A stretch of DNA of 64,000 bases from Desmodus rotundus (lineage: Eukaryota > Chordata > Mammalia > Chiroptera > Phyllostomidae). Where the stretch lies: assembly GCF_022682495.2 (NCBI RefSeq), contig NC_071392.1:81174797-81238796 (forward strand). Direction: 5' to 3'. The notes under the pieces are model-generated. The model saw only the letters and a program-made list of their open reading frames with translations, ran no database searches and was not told the origin of the DNA. Both the position numbers and the translations under genes were made by a program. Below, piece by piece: positions 24,130 to 34,859 of the stretch. Positions within the stretch are counted from its first letter, which is position 1. Each line of letters opens with the position of its first letter.

Positions 24130-24980
24130 ATGGCGTTCAGGTGCTTTCAATTAACATGGCTGTTCTGATGGGACAGAGCCGCTCCACCCCCTCTCCTACA
24201 AACACTTAAAACTCTGGATAAAATAAGATAGATTTTATTGTAATGTAAGTGAATATACATGTTCAAAATGTTAATGGAAAATGTATCCATGTTTTGAAAT
24301 AAAGAAGAAAAAGAAAGTTACAGAGGTGAGGGAGCTTAGGCACAGACTCTCAATAAAGCATCACAAAAGCCTTAGGATCTCAGAACAGGCTTCGAACACC
24401 TTCCACCAAGAAAAAGACATTTGGCCCAGAAGCAGAGGTGAAACTGATACATCACCATAAAGCCAGAATTCACGGAAGCCTGCCTTGTCCTAGAAATGAA
24501 AACTAGGTAAGTTCTGTCTACCAGCTAAGGAGAAACTTTCAATGAACTGGAATCACAGTTGGGGAGAGAGTTACCCACACGATGTAAGTTCTCAAAGAAT
24601 CAAAGGAGAGCGTTGACTTTGATTAGCATAACTAGAATAATGTTTGAGACATATGTTAGTGAAATCATATGACATGAAATTAAACATTAAAGTAAACAGA
24701 GGGGAAAAGATAGTTAACCTTCAGCAGAATTACTATTACACTGACGATGTCATTGTACCAGAATTGTATCTTTGAATTCTGAGAGGAAATAACCTTTACC
24801 CTAGAATTATATACCCAGCTAAACTATCATACAATATTTCGGGTAAAATGAAGATAATTTTGAACAGTCAAAAATTGAGAGGCCAACATTCTCCAATTCT
24901 GGATAAAGGATTACAAAATGATACACTTACATAAGATTTGAACTCAAAAGAAAGAAGGGAGTTCAAGAAGCAAAATTGAA
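24130..24980 (+). mobile_element. Old L1 (L1M/HAL1-like) 5' segment
   Basis: Ordered phrases match old L1 5' sequence: CCTACAAACACTTAAAACTC, TGGATAAAAT, CACCTTCCACCAAGAAAAAG, ACATTTGGCCCAGAAGCAGA, and later CCTAGAATTATATACCCAGC, TAAACTATCAT, a typical ORF1-downstream block. No intact frame survives. Confidence 0.7.
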
Positions 24981-25129
24981 GAAAGAAATAAGTTTGTAAA
25001 TATTTTTGATATTGATTTTGATACTATGTATAAATATTCACAAGATAATGCTTTTTTGTTTTTTAAATTTATATTATTGTTTCATACTGTCTTTGTCAAC
25101 ATAAAATTTATTTATTTTCTTATTTTTGT

Positions 25130-25620
25130 ACCCAAGAATGAACACCTTTATTACATGAGCCTTTTGTTTTTTTAACATGAGATTTAAGAAAGGAGGGAAG
25201 AAGATTTATTTGCCTTTCCGGATCTTAATTTTCCTCGGGTAGAACTTCTACTCCTTGCCTTTTGCACATAGCCATCTGCTTGGCCACACTGGCCTGGTCC
25301 TTACTAGGGTCTTGGTTCAGGCCAGTTCGTTGTTGGATGCATTGTAGATGACACCAATAATCCTTGTTTTGTGTGTACAACACTCTGAACCCTGGGAGAA
25401 GTTGCCCATGTCCAGCCTCAAGGCTCGGCACTTCTTGTTGCCTCTTTGCACATGAACTGTGTGTGTGTGGTGGGGGCCACTCTTACTGCTGGCAGCAGGG
25501 CTCCCCAGCTCCTATTTTTGCTTCTTGTGGTAGGACTTCCTCCTGCCCCCGGTCTTGCTGTGCTCGTGCCAGTTGTCCCAAGAGAGGCCCATTGCTTGGC
25601 GCCGGCTGGAAAGAGAGAGC
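25130..25620 (-). pseudogene. RPS8: RPS8 processed pseudogene, internally deleted
   Basis: The minus strand carries a spliced, intronless relative of the small-ribosomal-subunit protein S8 (about 208 residues in mammals, part of the 40S subunit). The start codon is at 25592-25590, after a GC-rich leader like the S8 5' UTR. Early residues match (DNWHEHSKTGG, YHKKQK), then an in-frame stop and a frameshift occur. The middle block [16 protein letters not shown] and YNASNNELA is well preserved. After KTLV the sequence jumps to GQCGQADGYV, so about 85 residues are missing. It ends in FYPRKIKIRKGK-like sequence, a stop and a 3' UTR with AATAAA (25147-25152). A long pure poly(A) tract is not preserved. 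Not functional. Confidence 0.92.
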
Positions 25621-25739
25621 TATTTATTTTCACACAACATTAGTTTTTAATCAGTTTGTCTCTACTAAGCAAGAAAAGAAAATAATGCAATACATATAAG
25701 CAATATCAACTCAATGCGTAATATTTTTCTTGTAATTTA

Positions 25740-25860
25740 AACTACCTGGAGCAAAACGTGGCTAAATTTTAAAACTTGTTGAAATCTGAATGGTAGGTAT
25801 ACCTGGTATACAAGTGTTGTTATGTTGTTCTGTAACTTATTCATTTTAAAAGAAAAAGAA
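25740..25860 (+). mobile_element. Old L1 3' UTR fragment
   Basis: AACTTGTTGAAATCTGAATG, GTAGGTATACCTGGTATACA and TTGTTCTGTAACTTATTCAT resemble the terminal L1M 3' UTR phrase about a test window followed by an A-rich end. Short and diverged. Confidence 0.55.
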
Positions 25861-25904
25861 AAACACAAATGAGTTATACATCCAAAGAATAGAGGAGGGA
25901 AAGG

Positions 25905-26440
25905 GGAAAATGGTCACCTGCAGTGGAGAAACCTAACAGACACCATCTGGTCAGAGTGATGAAGTTTAACATCGTCAGTGGTCAGTGATGCCTTGTAGAT
26001 ATCACACCCCCCGCCCCCCGATTTGATGTAACAAGATTACGTGTACACAGTTTCTTCAAAAACCCATAACCTCGGTCTAATTAGGAGGCAAATATTAGAT
26101 GAAACCTAGGTGAGGGGCATTCTATGGGGCCCCTGGCCAGCACTCCTCAAGACTGACCAGCTCACGAGAAACAAGTGAAAGCCCAGAAACTGTCGTAGAC
26201 CAGGGATTGAGGAGATATGACAACTCAAAGCAATATGACACCTTAAATTCAATCCTGGAAAAGAAAGAGAACACTAATGGAAAAAGTGATGAAACTCAAA
26301 CAGTCTGAAGTTTTTACTTAATGAGGTGCCAGTGTCAATGTCTTAGTTCTGACAAAAGCAACCAAAAAAATTTTTTAGGTGTTAACAACGAGGGAACAGG
26401 ATAAAAATTATATGGGAACTTTCCAACCTGAAACTAATCC
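25905..26440 (+). mobile_element. Old L1 (L1M) 3' region
   Basis: Phrases in L1M 3' order are visible: GTTTAACATCGTCAGTGGTC, GATTTGATGTAACAAGATTA, AAAAACCCATAACCTCGGTC, TAATTAGGAGGCAAATATTA, AGGGGCATTCTATGGGGC, and AGGGATTGAGGAGATATGAC followed by AACTCAAAGCAATATGACAC. It is interrupted by a C-run near 26010. Confidence 0.75.
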
Positions 26441-26444
26441 AAAA

Positions 26445-27165
26445 AATGTTTGTTCAAAAAATTGTGTGTACCAAAGAATTAAAAAATAAATTATTTTAAA
26501 CATAGGTGAACGACATCCCTTTGTCATAAACTGAATGGACATTATTTTCTACCTGAAGCAAACACAATACATTGAAAAGGAAGATGCTGTCTCATTTTGC
26601 CTGAGAACACGTTAGCTAGTTAGTGTGAAATACTTAAATAATGAATCCTCAGAAAACTGCAGTCACTGGCTTTCACAGAATAACACCAAGATTCCATGGT
26701 TCAGCTTCATGGGAATATCATTTAAGGTTGGATTCAGTTAGGAGATTACTTTTTCTTCCAACAAGTTAGAGGATATTCAACTGCTTCCACTGGCACTGTG
26801 CTGGGCAGATCCCAGAGAGCATTCAGACACACAAAAGGCCCACGAACGCTGATAGGGCAGAGCTCCACCACACTACGTGAACAGATGCCTTTTCTAGATT
26901 AAAGCAGGCAGCTGGCGTTCCACAGAGTATGCTGGGAAAGAACAATCTTCTTAGCAGTCTTGTAGAAAACCGTATTTAAAATCTGAACTGTGAATAACTG
27001 TTGATACAGAGACTAAGAATTTTGATAAAGGGAAGTGCTTACTCCTCACAAACTTGCCAGGTTTGTGGGACATAAGGAAGGAAATTTGCAAACCCTTGGT
27101 GACAAAGCAGAAGAGAACAGGGAAGGTTACATTAGTGATCTCACTCTTAGGTTTTCACCTGCTTC
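26445..27165. other. No gene recognised
   Basis: AT-rich DNA with no identifiable gene, RNA or named repeat. Confidence 0.5.
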
Positions 27166-27185
27166 TTAGAAAAAATTAGATTCAA

Positions 27186-27387
27186 CCCTGGCTGGTGTAG
27201 TTCAGTGGATTGAACATCAGCCTGTGAACCAAAACATTGCCGGTTCGATTCCTGGTCAGAGCTCATGCCTGTGTTGTGAGCCAGGTCCCCAGTTGGGTGT
27301 GTGCAAGAGGCAACCAGTCAATGTTTCTCTCCCTCTCTTTCTCCCTCCCTCCCCTCTCTGTAAAAATAAATAAAATCTTTAAAAAAA
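27186..27387 (+). mobile_element. VES SINE (bat) with perfect 18-bp target-site duplication
   Basis: CCCTGGCTGGTGTAGTTCAG, GTGGATTGAACATCAGCCTG, B box GGTTCGATTCC, then the CT-rich body and an AAATAAATAAAATC tail. The 18 bases AGAAAAAATTAGATTCAA occur at 27168-27185 and again, without a mismatch, at 27388-27405. A perfect duplication indicates a comparatively young or well-preserved insertion. Confidence 0.97.
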
Positions 27388-27549
27388 AGAAAAAATTAGA
27401 TTCAAAACAAGGACCTAAATTTGAATATGTGTATGAATATTTGTGTAAGCTTTATGTCATTCTCATTCAGTTGTCTTTTTAAAATTGTTAGTTGAGTAGT
27501 ATCTTCAAGTATAAGTATCAATAGATAATTTTTTCCAATGACATATCCC

Positions 27550-27625
27550 AGCACCTAGAACAGTGATGGTACAAAATAGCTGCGAAGTAAGTATTTGTTG
27601 AATGACTAAATGAACAGGTGCCAAC
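27550..27625 (+). repeat. L2 LINE 3' tail
   Basis: CCCAGCACCTAGAACAGTGA, then GTAAGTATTTGTTGAATGAC and TAAATGAA match the end of the L2 consensus. Confidence 0.75.
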
Positions 27626-27799
27626 AGCCACTGATGTCTCTCAGCGGTGGCAGGGAGTCTGCGGGTCAGTGGGGAGGGAGATATGTCTGCTAGCCAATTG
27701 CTGTTGGTTGCGCTCTTGATTAGCCCCCCTCGCTGGTGCCACTAGTCTCTCCTGGTGCTGTCAGCAGAGCTCCTGTATCATCCAGGGAAGAAGGACCCA

Positions 27800-28190
27800 C
27801 CTGGGCCACTGTCTTGGCTCACATTTCTGTAGCAAAATACCATACACTGAGTGGCGTAAGTAACAGACTTACAGTTCTGGAGGCTGTGAGTGTGAGATCA
27901 GCGTGTTGGCCTGGGTGGGTTCTGGTGTGAGTCTTCTTTCAGCTGCCTGCCCTCTCGCTGTGTGCTCTCATGCTCTTTCCTCTGAGTGTGCACAGAGAGA
28001 GAGAGAGAGAGACCTCTTTCCCTTCCTCTTCTTCTTAGAAAGGCACTAATCCCATCCTGAGGCTCCCACCGTCATGGCTCATCCCAGCCTAATTATCTCC
28101 CAAAGATTCCATTTCCAACTACCATCACACTGGGGGGAAGTTCTTCAGCATACGTATTTTGGGAGGACATAGACATTCAGCCCATAACAG
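27800..28190 (-). mobile_element. MaLR-type solo LTR, antisense
   Basis: Read on the minus strand it carries the MaLR LTR blocks in the usual order, ending with the CCAGAACTGTAAGTCTGTTA and ATGGTATTTTGCTACAGAAA region. On the plus strand AAAGGCACTAATCCCATCCT, CCTAATTATCTCCCAAAGAT and ACATAGACATTCAGCCCATA are diagnostic. A (GA)n run sits inside it near 27995-28010. No internal retroviral region adjoins. Confidence 0.85.
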
Positions 28191-28194
28191 TCAC

Positions 28195-29320
28195 CTTCTG
28201 TTGTCAGCTTGAAGGTCCTATAGGTGCAGGGTCTGTGCCAGCGTCTCTGGTTGGGTGGGAAGTCCCAAGAAGCCCTTGATAATGTGTTGTTCCTTAGTCC
28301 CAGGTCCTCAGCCAGTTTGCTTTTGTCTTCCATTTTTCAGGGTTCTCCTTGAATTGCCCCTTGTATTTTTTTATGGTTTTTGGGGGGGATTATATTTAAT
28401 GAAACAGAGTAGGGAGAAATCATGCTATGCTATCTCGTTTCCACCAGAAATCGCATCTAATTTTGAAGCCCATGAAGTTCAGCTAAATCCCGCCTCCTTA
28501 CGGTCGTGAGTTTCCCATGAACATTTGCCAACTTTGGGTCTTGATCTTCCTATTGTGATTCAGCTAGTGCTGAAACCAACTACCACCATCTAGAGACTTG
28601 TTCAGCTGCCTGTTATCTGGTTATAAAACCTGCTTATTAGCTCTACTCTGAAACTATTTGATTACTGTGAGAATGGACCCACTATGTCGGAGAACAAGAA
28701 GTGGAAAATCGCTTTTAAAAGTCCATTTTGGTCACTTCCATCTTACGCATAGTCATAGAAATTGAGTTGTCTCAGTGTAGGATTTTCCCTCTTTTTTGTT
28801 GGCAGGACTGAGTCTCTTAATTCTGTTTTCATTTTGTTCAGTAAATTAAGTCATCATAAAAATGTTTTAACTGAGCTTATTATGCTTGAAAAAGAGTGAT
28901 GAAAACTATTTTGACTTATTACTTTCTGTATGGTTAGGATAATCAAACATTCAGCAAGGAAGAATAAAAGCACCGTAGGTGGTATAAATGAGCATGTAAA
29001 AGAGCTTCCAAAAAATCTCTTCCAAATACAGAACACTTCCCGCTCCCTCCCCTCCCTTCTCCCCACTCCACCCACATCCTCTCCCTACTTTTAGACTGTT
29101 CCTAAAGCAGGAAGTAAAAGTTGTGAGTGGGAAGGGTTGGGGAGTGTGTATGTGTAACCAACAAGGGAATTTATCTCTTGATGAATCAGAATGATTGTAC
29201 TATAATCACACGTTCCCACCTACAGTCCCGAACTCCTGTGTCAGCATTCAGCTGCCTTTGCAACGGGCAAGTGGCTCCTTCTGTTTCCTTCTCCAGCTTT
29301 CCGAACAAAATGATCTAATC
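28195..29320. other. No gene recognised
   Basis: About 1.1 kb without a nameable gene or repeat. Contains G-runs (28381), a pyrimidine-rich stretch near 29040-29080 and only short open frames. Confidence 0.5.
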
Positions 29321-29329
29321 AGAAAATTT

Positions 29330-29470
29330 GAGCTCTGAGGAGCCCTGAGACCACCAAATTCCAGCCTCTCATTTATAGAAGAGAACTTGAGGGTCTAGGT
29401 AAGGACGTGATGAGAATCATTCATGTTCACGCCCTTGTGAGAGATGGGGGTAGGGTGAGAACCGATGGCT
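29330..29470 (-). repeat. Possible MIR-related fragment
   Basis: CCTGAGACCACCAAATTCCA followed by CAGCCTCTCATTTATAGAAG and AGAACTTGAGGGTCTAGG resembles the reverse strand of a MIR-class SINE. Weak and diverged. Confidence 0.35.
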
Positions 29471-29803
29471 TTCAGGCCAGCCCTGTTTTTATGACACCAG
29501 GTTGTCTCATGTCAGGAATGGCCACTAGGAGCTGTCGCGCTTTAATGCCTGATGTTTGGTAAGTCCAGGAGTACGTAAGAGGCTCTCTCACTGCTGCTTA
29601 GGACTATAAAAATGTCATGAAAACAAAGGAACTGTAGTGACAATTTACAAATTGAAAGGTACAGTCAATATCCCTGTATTACTACATCTATTTTTATCTT
29701 TTCTTTCCATTGCTTATACAAGAATAGAAGCATTATGAGGATTCGAGGGATGTTTTTGTCTTAGTATCGAAACTCTTTCTATTGGAATAGGACAGAGTGG
29801 CTT

Positions 29804-30235
29804 ATGGCTCAGGAACTTAAGGGAAGAGAGGAGACGACAGTCAGACCAAGGAGCAGCAGGTTCTCATTTACTTCCGTGTGCCCAGCTCGGAGACAAGACC
29901 CACCGTGCGGGAAACACTCAGTAAATATTCGTTTTGATGAATCTTTGAATGAACATTTCCTACAATCAAGTTATGTTGTATTCCAGGCTTTATATAGTGG
30001 AACAGAGCAATTGGTGCAGGTATTATCAGAGGGCTGCACAGAAGTTGGAAACTGGTTGCAAAGTCTGTTTGATCAACCGCAGGTAAGAGGAGAGTCAGAC
30101 CAGATACCTGCGAAAGTGGGAATCCTACCTCTCAAGTCCCAGTGGGTGCCCAAGAAATGCACGGTATTGTTAATGCATCAATTACTTGAAAAGGAAAAAC
30201 TATCTCCTATAAAGTTAGGGAGCAAAAAAAAATAG
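29804..30235 (+). other. Unidentified 143-codon open frame overlapping an L2 tail
   Basis: The frame begins MAQELKGREETTVRPRSS and ends in a lysine run from an A-tract. Codons 26-50 lie over a sequence resembling the L2 3' end (ACACTCAGTAAATATTCGTT, TTGATGAATCTTTGAATGAA, about 29915-29955), so at least part is repeat-derived. No domain is recognisable. I regard it as a chance frame. Confidence 0.15.
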
Positions 30236-30239
30236 ACAA

Positions 30240-31345
30240 GACCAAACACTTCTCTCCCATTTTTGTATGGATCTGGATATAATCCTGTCTGGATGAATAA
30301 AGCGTGATCATATTCAAGTGTAATTCAATTTATGTCAAATTAGGCAAGATTTGATTTCTGGCCGTCTGTGCGTCTGCAGACTGATGGCTGGAACATGTGA
30401 GGTGAGTGAGGAGCTTGTGCAGAAATAGAGGAAGCTTTTGAAGGGAGTATCAGAGAGCAAGGTGGCTTGAGGCAGGTTGGGAAAGTTTAGAAGTAGGTCT
30501 CTATGAGAGTGTTCCAAGTTTCAATAAAGGGACTTTTCTGAAGAAGAGAGAGAAAATCTGCAGAAAGAAAAATAAAATAACTTTAAGTCCTATCTGGTCA
30601 TAAAACTAGGGAGGAGTTTGACAAGTTGTTGAAAAATTTAGCCGAGAATTCACTAAGATCATCGTAACCACTTTAGTCCATTACCTGAAAGATGCTTTTG
30701 TAGCAACGAGATTAGACATGTTGAGAATGGTGCTGAAGGGCAGAATTGGGGCTGTGGGGGAGGTGATGATGAGAAATACTTCTGTGAACATGAAGCCAAA
30801 GTTTCCAGTAACTAAAACTGTTCAAGTTTGTCATGGCGTCGCTTAGGAGCTACTCTTCTCTTATTGCAGGTAGCATCCTAATACAGGCTCGATCACCACT
30901 TTACGAAGACAGCGTAAGGGGAACCCAGGAATACAATAGGTTGACCACAGGTCCTTAATGAACTCCTACACACCCAAATCCAGCCAGCTCTGATGTTATG
31001 GTGTTCTCTAAAATCACTCTGGTCATAGCAAGCTTTAGGAATAGAAAAAGAACCTGGTAGGACCTTTAGACCTCCACTCCAGAAAGAGACGGATGCACCT
31101 TTAGGACTATGGACGTTTTGTAGACACCAATGTCCCACATTGACTTGACTCTGGTAATGTCTCAGATGCAGTGAATCAGTCTGTGTTCCCCGCGGTGAAG
31201 TTCCACCAAATGGTTCTTATGTATATAAACACCCACACAATTACACTTATGTGCTTATTGCTCACAGTGGAAAACATCAATGAGTTCCTCTCTAATGGAT
31301 GTAACAAATACCTGTTTTATCAGTATTGTTCCTGGTAAGAAACAA
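30240..31345. other. No gene recognised
   Basis: No coding region or named repeat seen. The reverse frame at 30893-31138 (81 codons) shows no recognisable features. Confidence 0.5.
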
Positions 31346-31349
31346 AATT

Positions 31350-31745
31350 CATGCCAGATTAGTCAAATGAAGAGACTTTCATGAGGAGACTACTCACAGA
31401 ACGGTGGGCGCTGTTAAGGTAACCAGTACGATTCGGAGACTCGCAGTAGCCAGAGGCTATTCCTGCTGCTAAGACTGAAGGAAACGCAGAGGAATCAATA
31501 CTCCAGGAGCCAGTACCAGCTGGAGCAGTGGCAGAAGAGCTGCCCAGCTGCGCCTGGTGGGTCACGTTTCTGCCCAGCTGCATGAAGCAGGGGAGGAAGA
31601 AGAAGCATGCAGCTCTATCCTCCCGCTGTGCTATCTTTCAATGCCATTTTGTGGTCCCTTCCAGTTAGAATTGTCAGCAAAGGGAATCTAGCTAGTGTAT
31701 GAGACAGAATGCATCTGGACGGCCAAAAGGAGAGCATCTAGTGAG
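31350..31745. repeat. Unclassified ancient interspersed repeat
   Basis: The stretch from the GAGGAGACTACTCACAGAAC region through CATTTTGTGGTCCCTTCCAG, TTAGAATTGTCAGCAAAGGG and CTGGACGGCCAAAAGGAGAG has the look of a dispersed mammalian repeat I have seen in many genomes. I cannot name the family or fix the ends. Confidence 0.35.
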
Positions 31746-31749
31746 TTTA

Positions 31750-32615
31750 CAGTAGACAATGGGTGAAAACACTCCTTCATCATAGCACGTATTGTTAGAC
31801 ATCGATTACATCTGTGCTGTTTACTGGTTATTATCTGTACACTTTTATTTTAATTTTTTTTTGTAACTTCTGTTTTATAAGGTCTTCAAACACAGGTTTG
31901 AGGCTGTGGCTTATTTTATATCTAACAGACTGCTCGTTGCATAGAGGCTTACGCCTATTTTACTTTTCACTTCTTCCTAGATTGTCTTCCCTATTGCTTT
32001 TTCTAAGTAAGATTTTATTTTCCAGTTTTCCTCCTTATATATGTCACACAATGCTGCAAAATCTGTACTGTTTACATTAATGGCTTGTGGCAATGAGACT
32101 AGACATGTTGAGTGCTGTTTATCAAAAGCTTGTACTGTTTATATCAAAAACTTAATGATTGGCAAATATGACTCCTGAACAAATGATATAAAGCATTCAT
32201 AGACAGTAGCTAAAATCTGTAATGCCAGCTGTTTAAATCAATGGAATCGTCGCTAGAACATTAGGTAGGTGTTAACAGACATGAGAAAGCCAGGGTCGTT
32301 TCAAGAACTGAACATTTATTTGAAAATGTATCAGATGTTATATCCTATGCCTTTGAAGTTCAGTTTTGTAAAACTGCATATTTGAATGAAATATAAATAC
32401 CTATTCACATCTTTGGAAGTTTCTCTGACACCAATTTCTACAGATGCTTTATGTTTTGACCTACAAATGAATGTCTTAGGTGTTCTCTCTGCTTCCCTTT
32501 ATCCACTGCCGCCACTCTCATTTCGCTCTCCTGTCTTCAGCTCTGCATTTATCACCTGATAACATCTCATAGGGTCTAGACTCATAGGGCTTCTCCAACA
32601 CCGTCAACAGCTGTC
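31750..32615. other. No gene recognised
   Basis: T-rich then mixed composition. The 88-codon frame at 31814-32080 is phenylalanine/leucine-rich because of the T-rich DNA and has no other protein signal. Confidence 0.5.
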
Positions 32616-32618
32616 ATT

Positions 32619-32696
32619 TAAAATAAGATGGTTATTGCATACAGCCATACCACCCTGAACGTGTCCGATCTCGTCTAAAATAAGATGGTTATTGCA
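32619..32696. repeat. 21-bp target-site duplication flanking the 5S fragment
   Basis: The two copies, 32619-32639 and 32676-32696, are identical over 21 bases (both contain AAATAAGATGGTTATTGCA). They start at a TAAAA motif, compatible with an L1 endonuclease-type cut on one strand. Confidence 0.9.
32640..32675 (+). pseudogene. 5S rRNA 5' fragment, tailless retropseudogene
   Basis: This 36-base segment matches the 5' part of mammalian 5S rRNA from about nucleotide 4 to 39: CCATACCACCCTGAACG is exact, followed by TGTCCGATCTCGTC with two C-to-T changes, and one further change near the start. The rest of 5S, including the internal promoter, is absent and there is no poly(A). A perfect 21-bp direct repeat flanks it directly (32619-32639 and 32676-32696). 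This combination fits the class called tailless retropseudogenes: 3'-truncated small-RNA copies with target-site duplications and no tail. It cannot produce 5S rRNA. Confidence 0.88.
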
Positions 32697-32699
32697 GAT

Positions 32700-33235
32700 T
32701 GAAGAATGGAAAGTAGAACTTGTGCAGAGAATTAAAGAACATCATATATCAATAGATTGCCTCAACAGGTCAACCCATTAAAGGTTAGGAGATGGATTGC
32801 TCGAGACTTTATTTAGCTCCACGTTACACAGTAAATCTGGCAAGGACACACATTGAGTTTCATTTTAAAAAAACATTCTTCTTTAATGCTTCAAAGGAGC
32901 AGGTTTGGACTAATTGTTTGGGGAAAGAAATGATATATAGATGTAGACCTCGATACGGATCTCTAAACAAAATGGAAATGAAAATGATTTAATGTCCCTT
33001 GGCAAGAGCTGCAGAAAGAGAGAATTCAGGGAATTTTTGTGTAATATGTTAGCATCATTTTAAATCTGTAATGCTTGATAAGGCTGTGTATAAACTCGGG
33101 ATATGCACAATATGGAAATAAGGTTAGAACTCACAGTAAAGGCGGCAGGAGATGTGGCAGGAAAGATCCCTTTAGAGAAAAACTGCTATATAAATGCCTA
33201 GAGGAAGGAAGCAAGAAACGATGGGTCCCATTTTA
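32700..33235. other. No gene recognised
   Basis: No coding region, RNA gene or named repeat seen. Confidence 0.5.
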
Positions 33236-33239
33236 AGTC

Positions 33240-33530
33240 ACCTGCCTAAGGTTCTAAGGGGAATTACAGTTGCCGGGCTACTTCCTCTTCGATGGCGCTG
33301 CTCTTGGACCTGACTTCTGTCACTTAGCGTGGGGGTTGTTACCGTTCTCCGGAGCTCTGCGGTCGCTGCAGAAGAGTAGTGTACAAAGTCAGAACTGGAG
33401 TCAGGGAAGGGGTCATGTTTACGCGGGCCGCTAGGGCTTCTATTACGTGTCCACGTCCTCTCCAACCCTGTCCACTTTACTGAAAAATGAAACACAGAAC
33501 CAGTTCCTCACATCAAGGCGGGTAGAGGCT
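33240..33530. other. CpG-rich patch
   Basis: By eye there are about 14 CpG dinucleotides between 33270 and 33525, well above the surrounding DNA. The minus strand is open for 85 codons (33238-33495), arginine/serine-rich. I see no TATA box, start-site element or recognisable protein. It may be a small unmethylated or formerly coding segment. Confidence 0.4.
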
Positions 33531-33554
33531 CTTCCTCATTGAACACTAAATCTT

Positions 33555-34160
33555 TTTTCTTTCTTTTTAAAAAGATATTATTTTATTGTTTTTCAGTTAC
33601 AGTTGTCTTCATCTTTCCCCACATTGCTGTCCCCTGCACCCCCCCCCACCCCGGGACAATCCCCACCCCATTGTCCTTGACCATGGGTCCTTTGTACTTG
33701 TTCTTTGACTTGACCCTTCCCCTTCTTTAACCCATGATCCCCCTCCTCCCTTCCTTCTGGTGGCTGTCAGTTTGTTTTTCATTTCCATGTCTCTGGTTCT
33801 TTTTTGCTCCCTTGTTTTTTTGTTGATTAGGTTCCTCTTACAGGTGAGATCATATGGTATTTGTCCCTCACTGCCTGGCTTATCTCACTTAGCATAATGC
33901 TCTCCAGTGCCATCCAGGCTGTCATCAAAGGAAGGAGCTCCTTCTTTCTTTCTGCTGCGTAGTATTCCATTGTGTAAAAATACCACGTTTTTTTAATCCA
34001 CTCATTTACTGATGGGCACTTATGTTGCTTCCAACACTTGGCTATTGTAAATAGCACTGTTACAAACATAGGGGGGCATGGGTTCTTTTGAATTGGTGAT
34101 CCAGGATTCTTAGGGTATAATCCCAGCAGGGGGGTCACTGGATCAAAAGGCAGTTCCATT
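33555..34160 (-). mobile_element. L1 3' end: ORF2 C-terminus and 3' UTR
   Basis: On the minus strand, 34159-33827 encodes the C-terminal end of L1 ORF2 (MELPFDPVTPLLGLYPKN, KCPSVNEWIKKTW, YTMEYYAAERKKE, SIMLSEISQ). The bat-type 3' UTR follows, seen on the plus strand as CAGTTACAGTTGTCTTCATC, a C-rich run and GGTGGCTGTCAGTTTGTTTT. It ends in a T-rich stretch on the plus strand corresponding to the poly(A). Everything upstream in ORF2 is missing, so it is 5'-truncated and inactive. Confidence 0.95.
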
Positions 34161-34169
34161 TAGACTGGC

Positions 34170-34605
34170 CCCTGATGCCCTGGAAATTTGACACTCATAT
34201 AAAGGTGCTCTGTGGTGAGAAAGACAATGTTTTCTTCATCTTAAGATTAATGTCTCACGTTTTCACCTTTAAGAAGGGAGGATGCAATATATAATTGAAG
34301 ATATTTTAAAATATCTGTAGGTCAGGCATTGATATAGTTGTCATCTCTTTGCATATTCCAAAAAATATTTTATTCTGGTGGCATAACTGGACAACTGTAT
34401 CTAGTCAACACACCTGTTAGTAAATTGATTGTGGCCCATTTGAGGACAGAATATGTGTCTTGTTTGTTATCTGAAATCATCTATGGATAACTTCTGATAT
34501 CAATTTTTTTAAAAAGCCAGTATAAAAATATACATATAGGGCCAAAAATCTACATATGGTAGAAAATTCCCTAGCAATACAGGGCATTCTTTTAAGACAT
34601 GTTGC
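34170..34605. other. No gene recognised
   Basis: AT-rich DNA without an identifiable gene or repeat. Confidence 0.5.
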
Positions 34606-34612
34606 ACCATTA

Positions 34613-34690
34613 AAGCTCCGGGTAGCACATACACTACCCAGATAGTGCATGGGAAAATGAAGATATTGATGATGCCGATGCGTGATGAAG
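34613..34690 (+). pseudogene. Possible diverged U6 snRNA-like fragment
   Basis: GCTCCGGGTAGCACATACAC resembles the U6 5' stem region (CTTCGGCAGCACATATAC), and further on GAAGATATTGATGATGCCGA resembles GAAGATTAGCATGGCCCC. The match is partial, with many differences between, and no flanking repeat or terminator is clear. It may be chance. Confidence 0.3.
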
Positions 34691-34859
34691 AAAGTGGTAC
34701 TCTTCTTGTCTTTCTACCATAAATAACTAAAAACTAGGTGCAGATGCTGGGCCACTGGCACCACAGACCTGTGACCCTTAAGTGGGGAGAAACGAAGAGG
34801 TAGCTCTGTGCTTGTACCAGGTTGCCACGCGGAGCCACCGTGTGCTTGGTGGTACAGAG

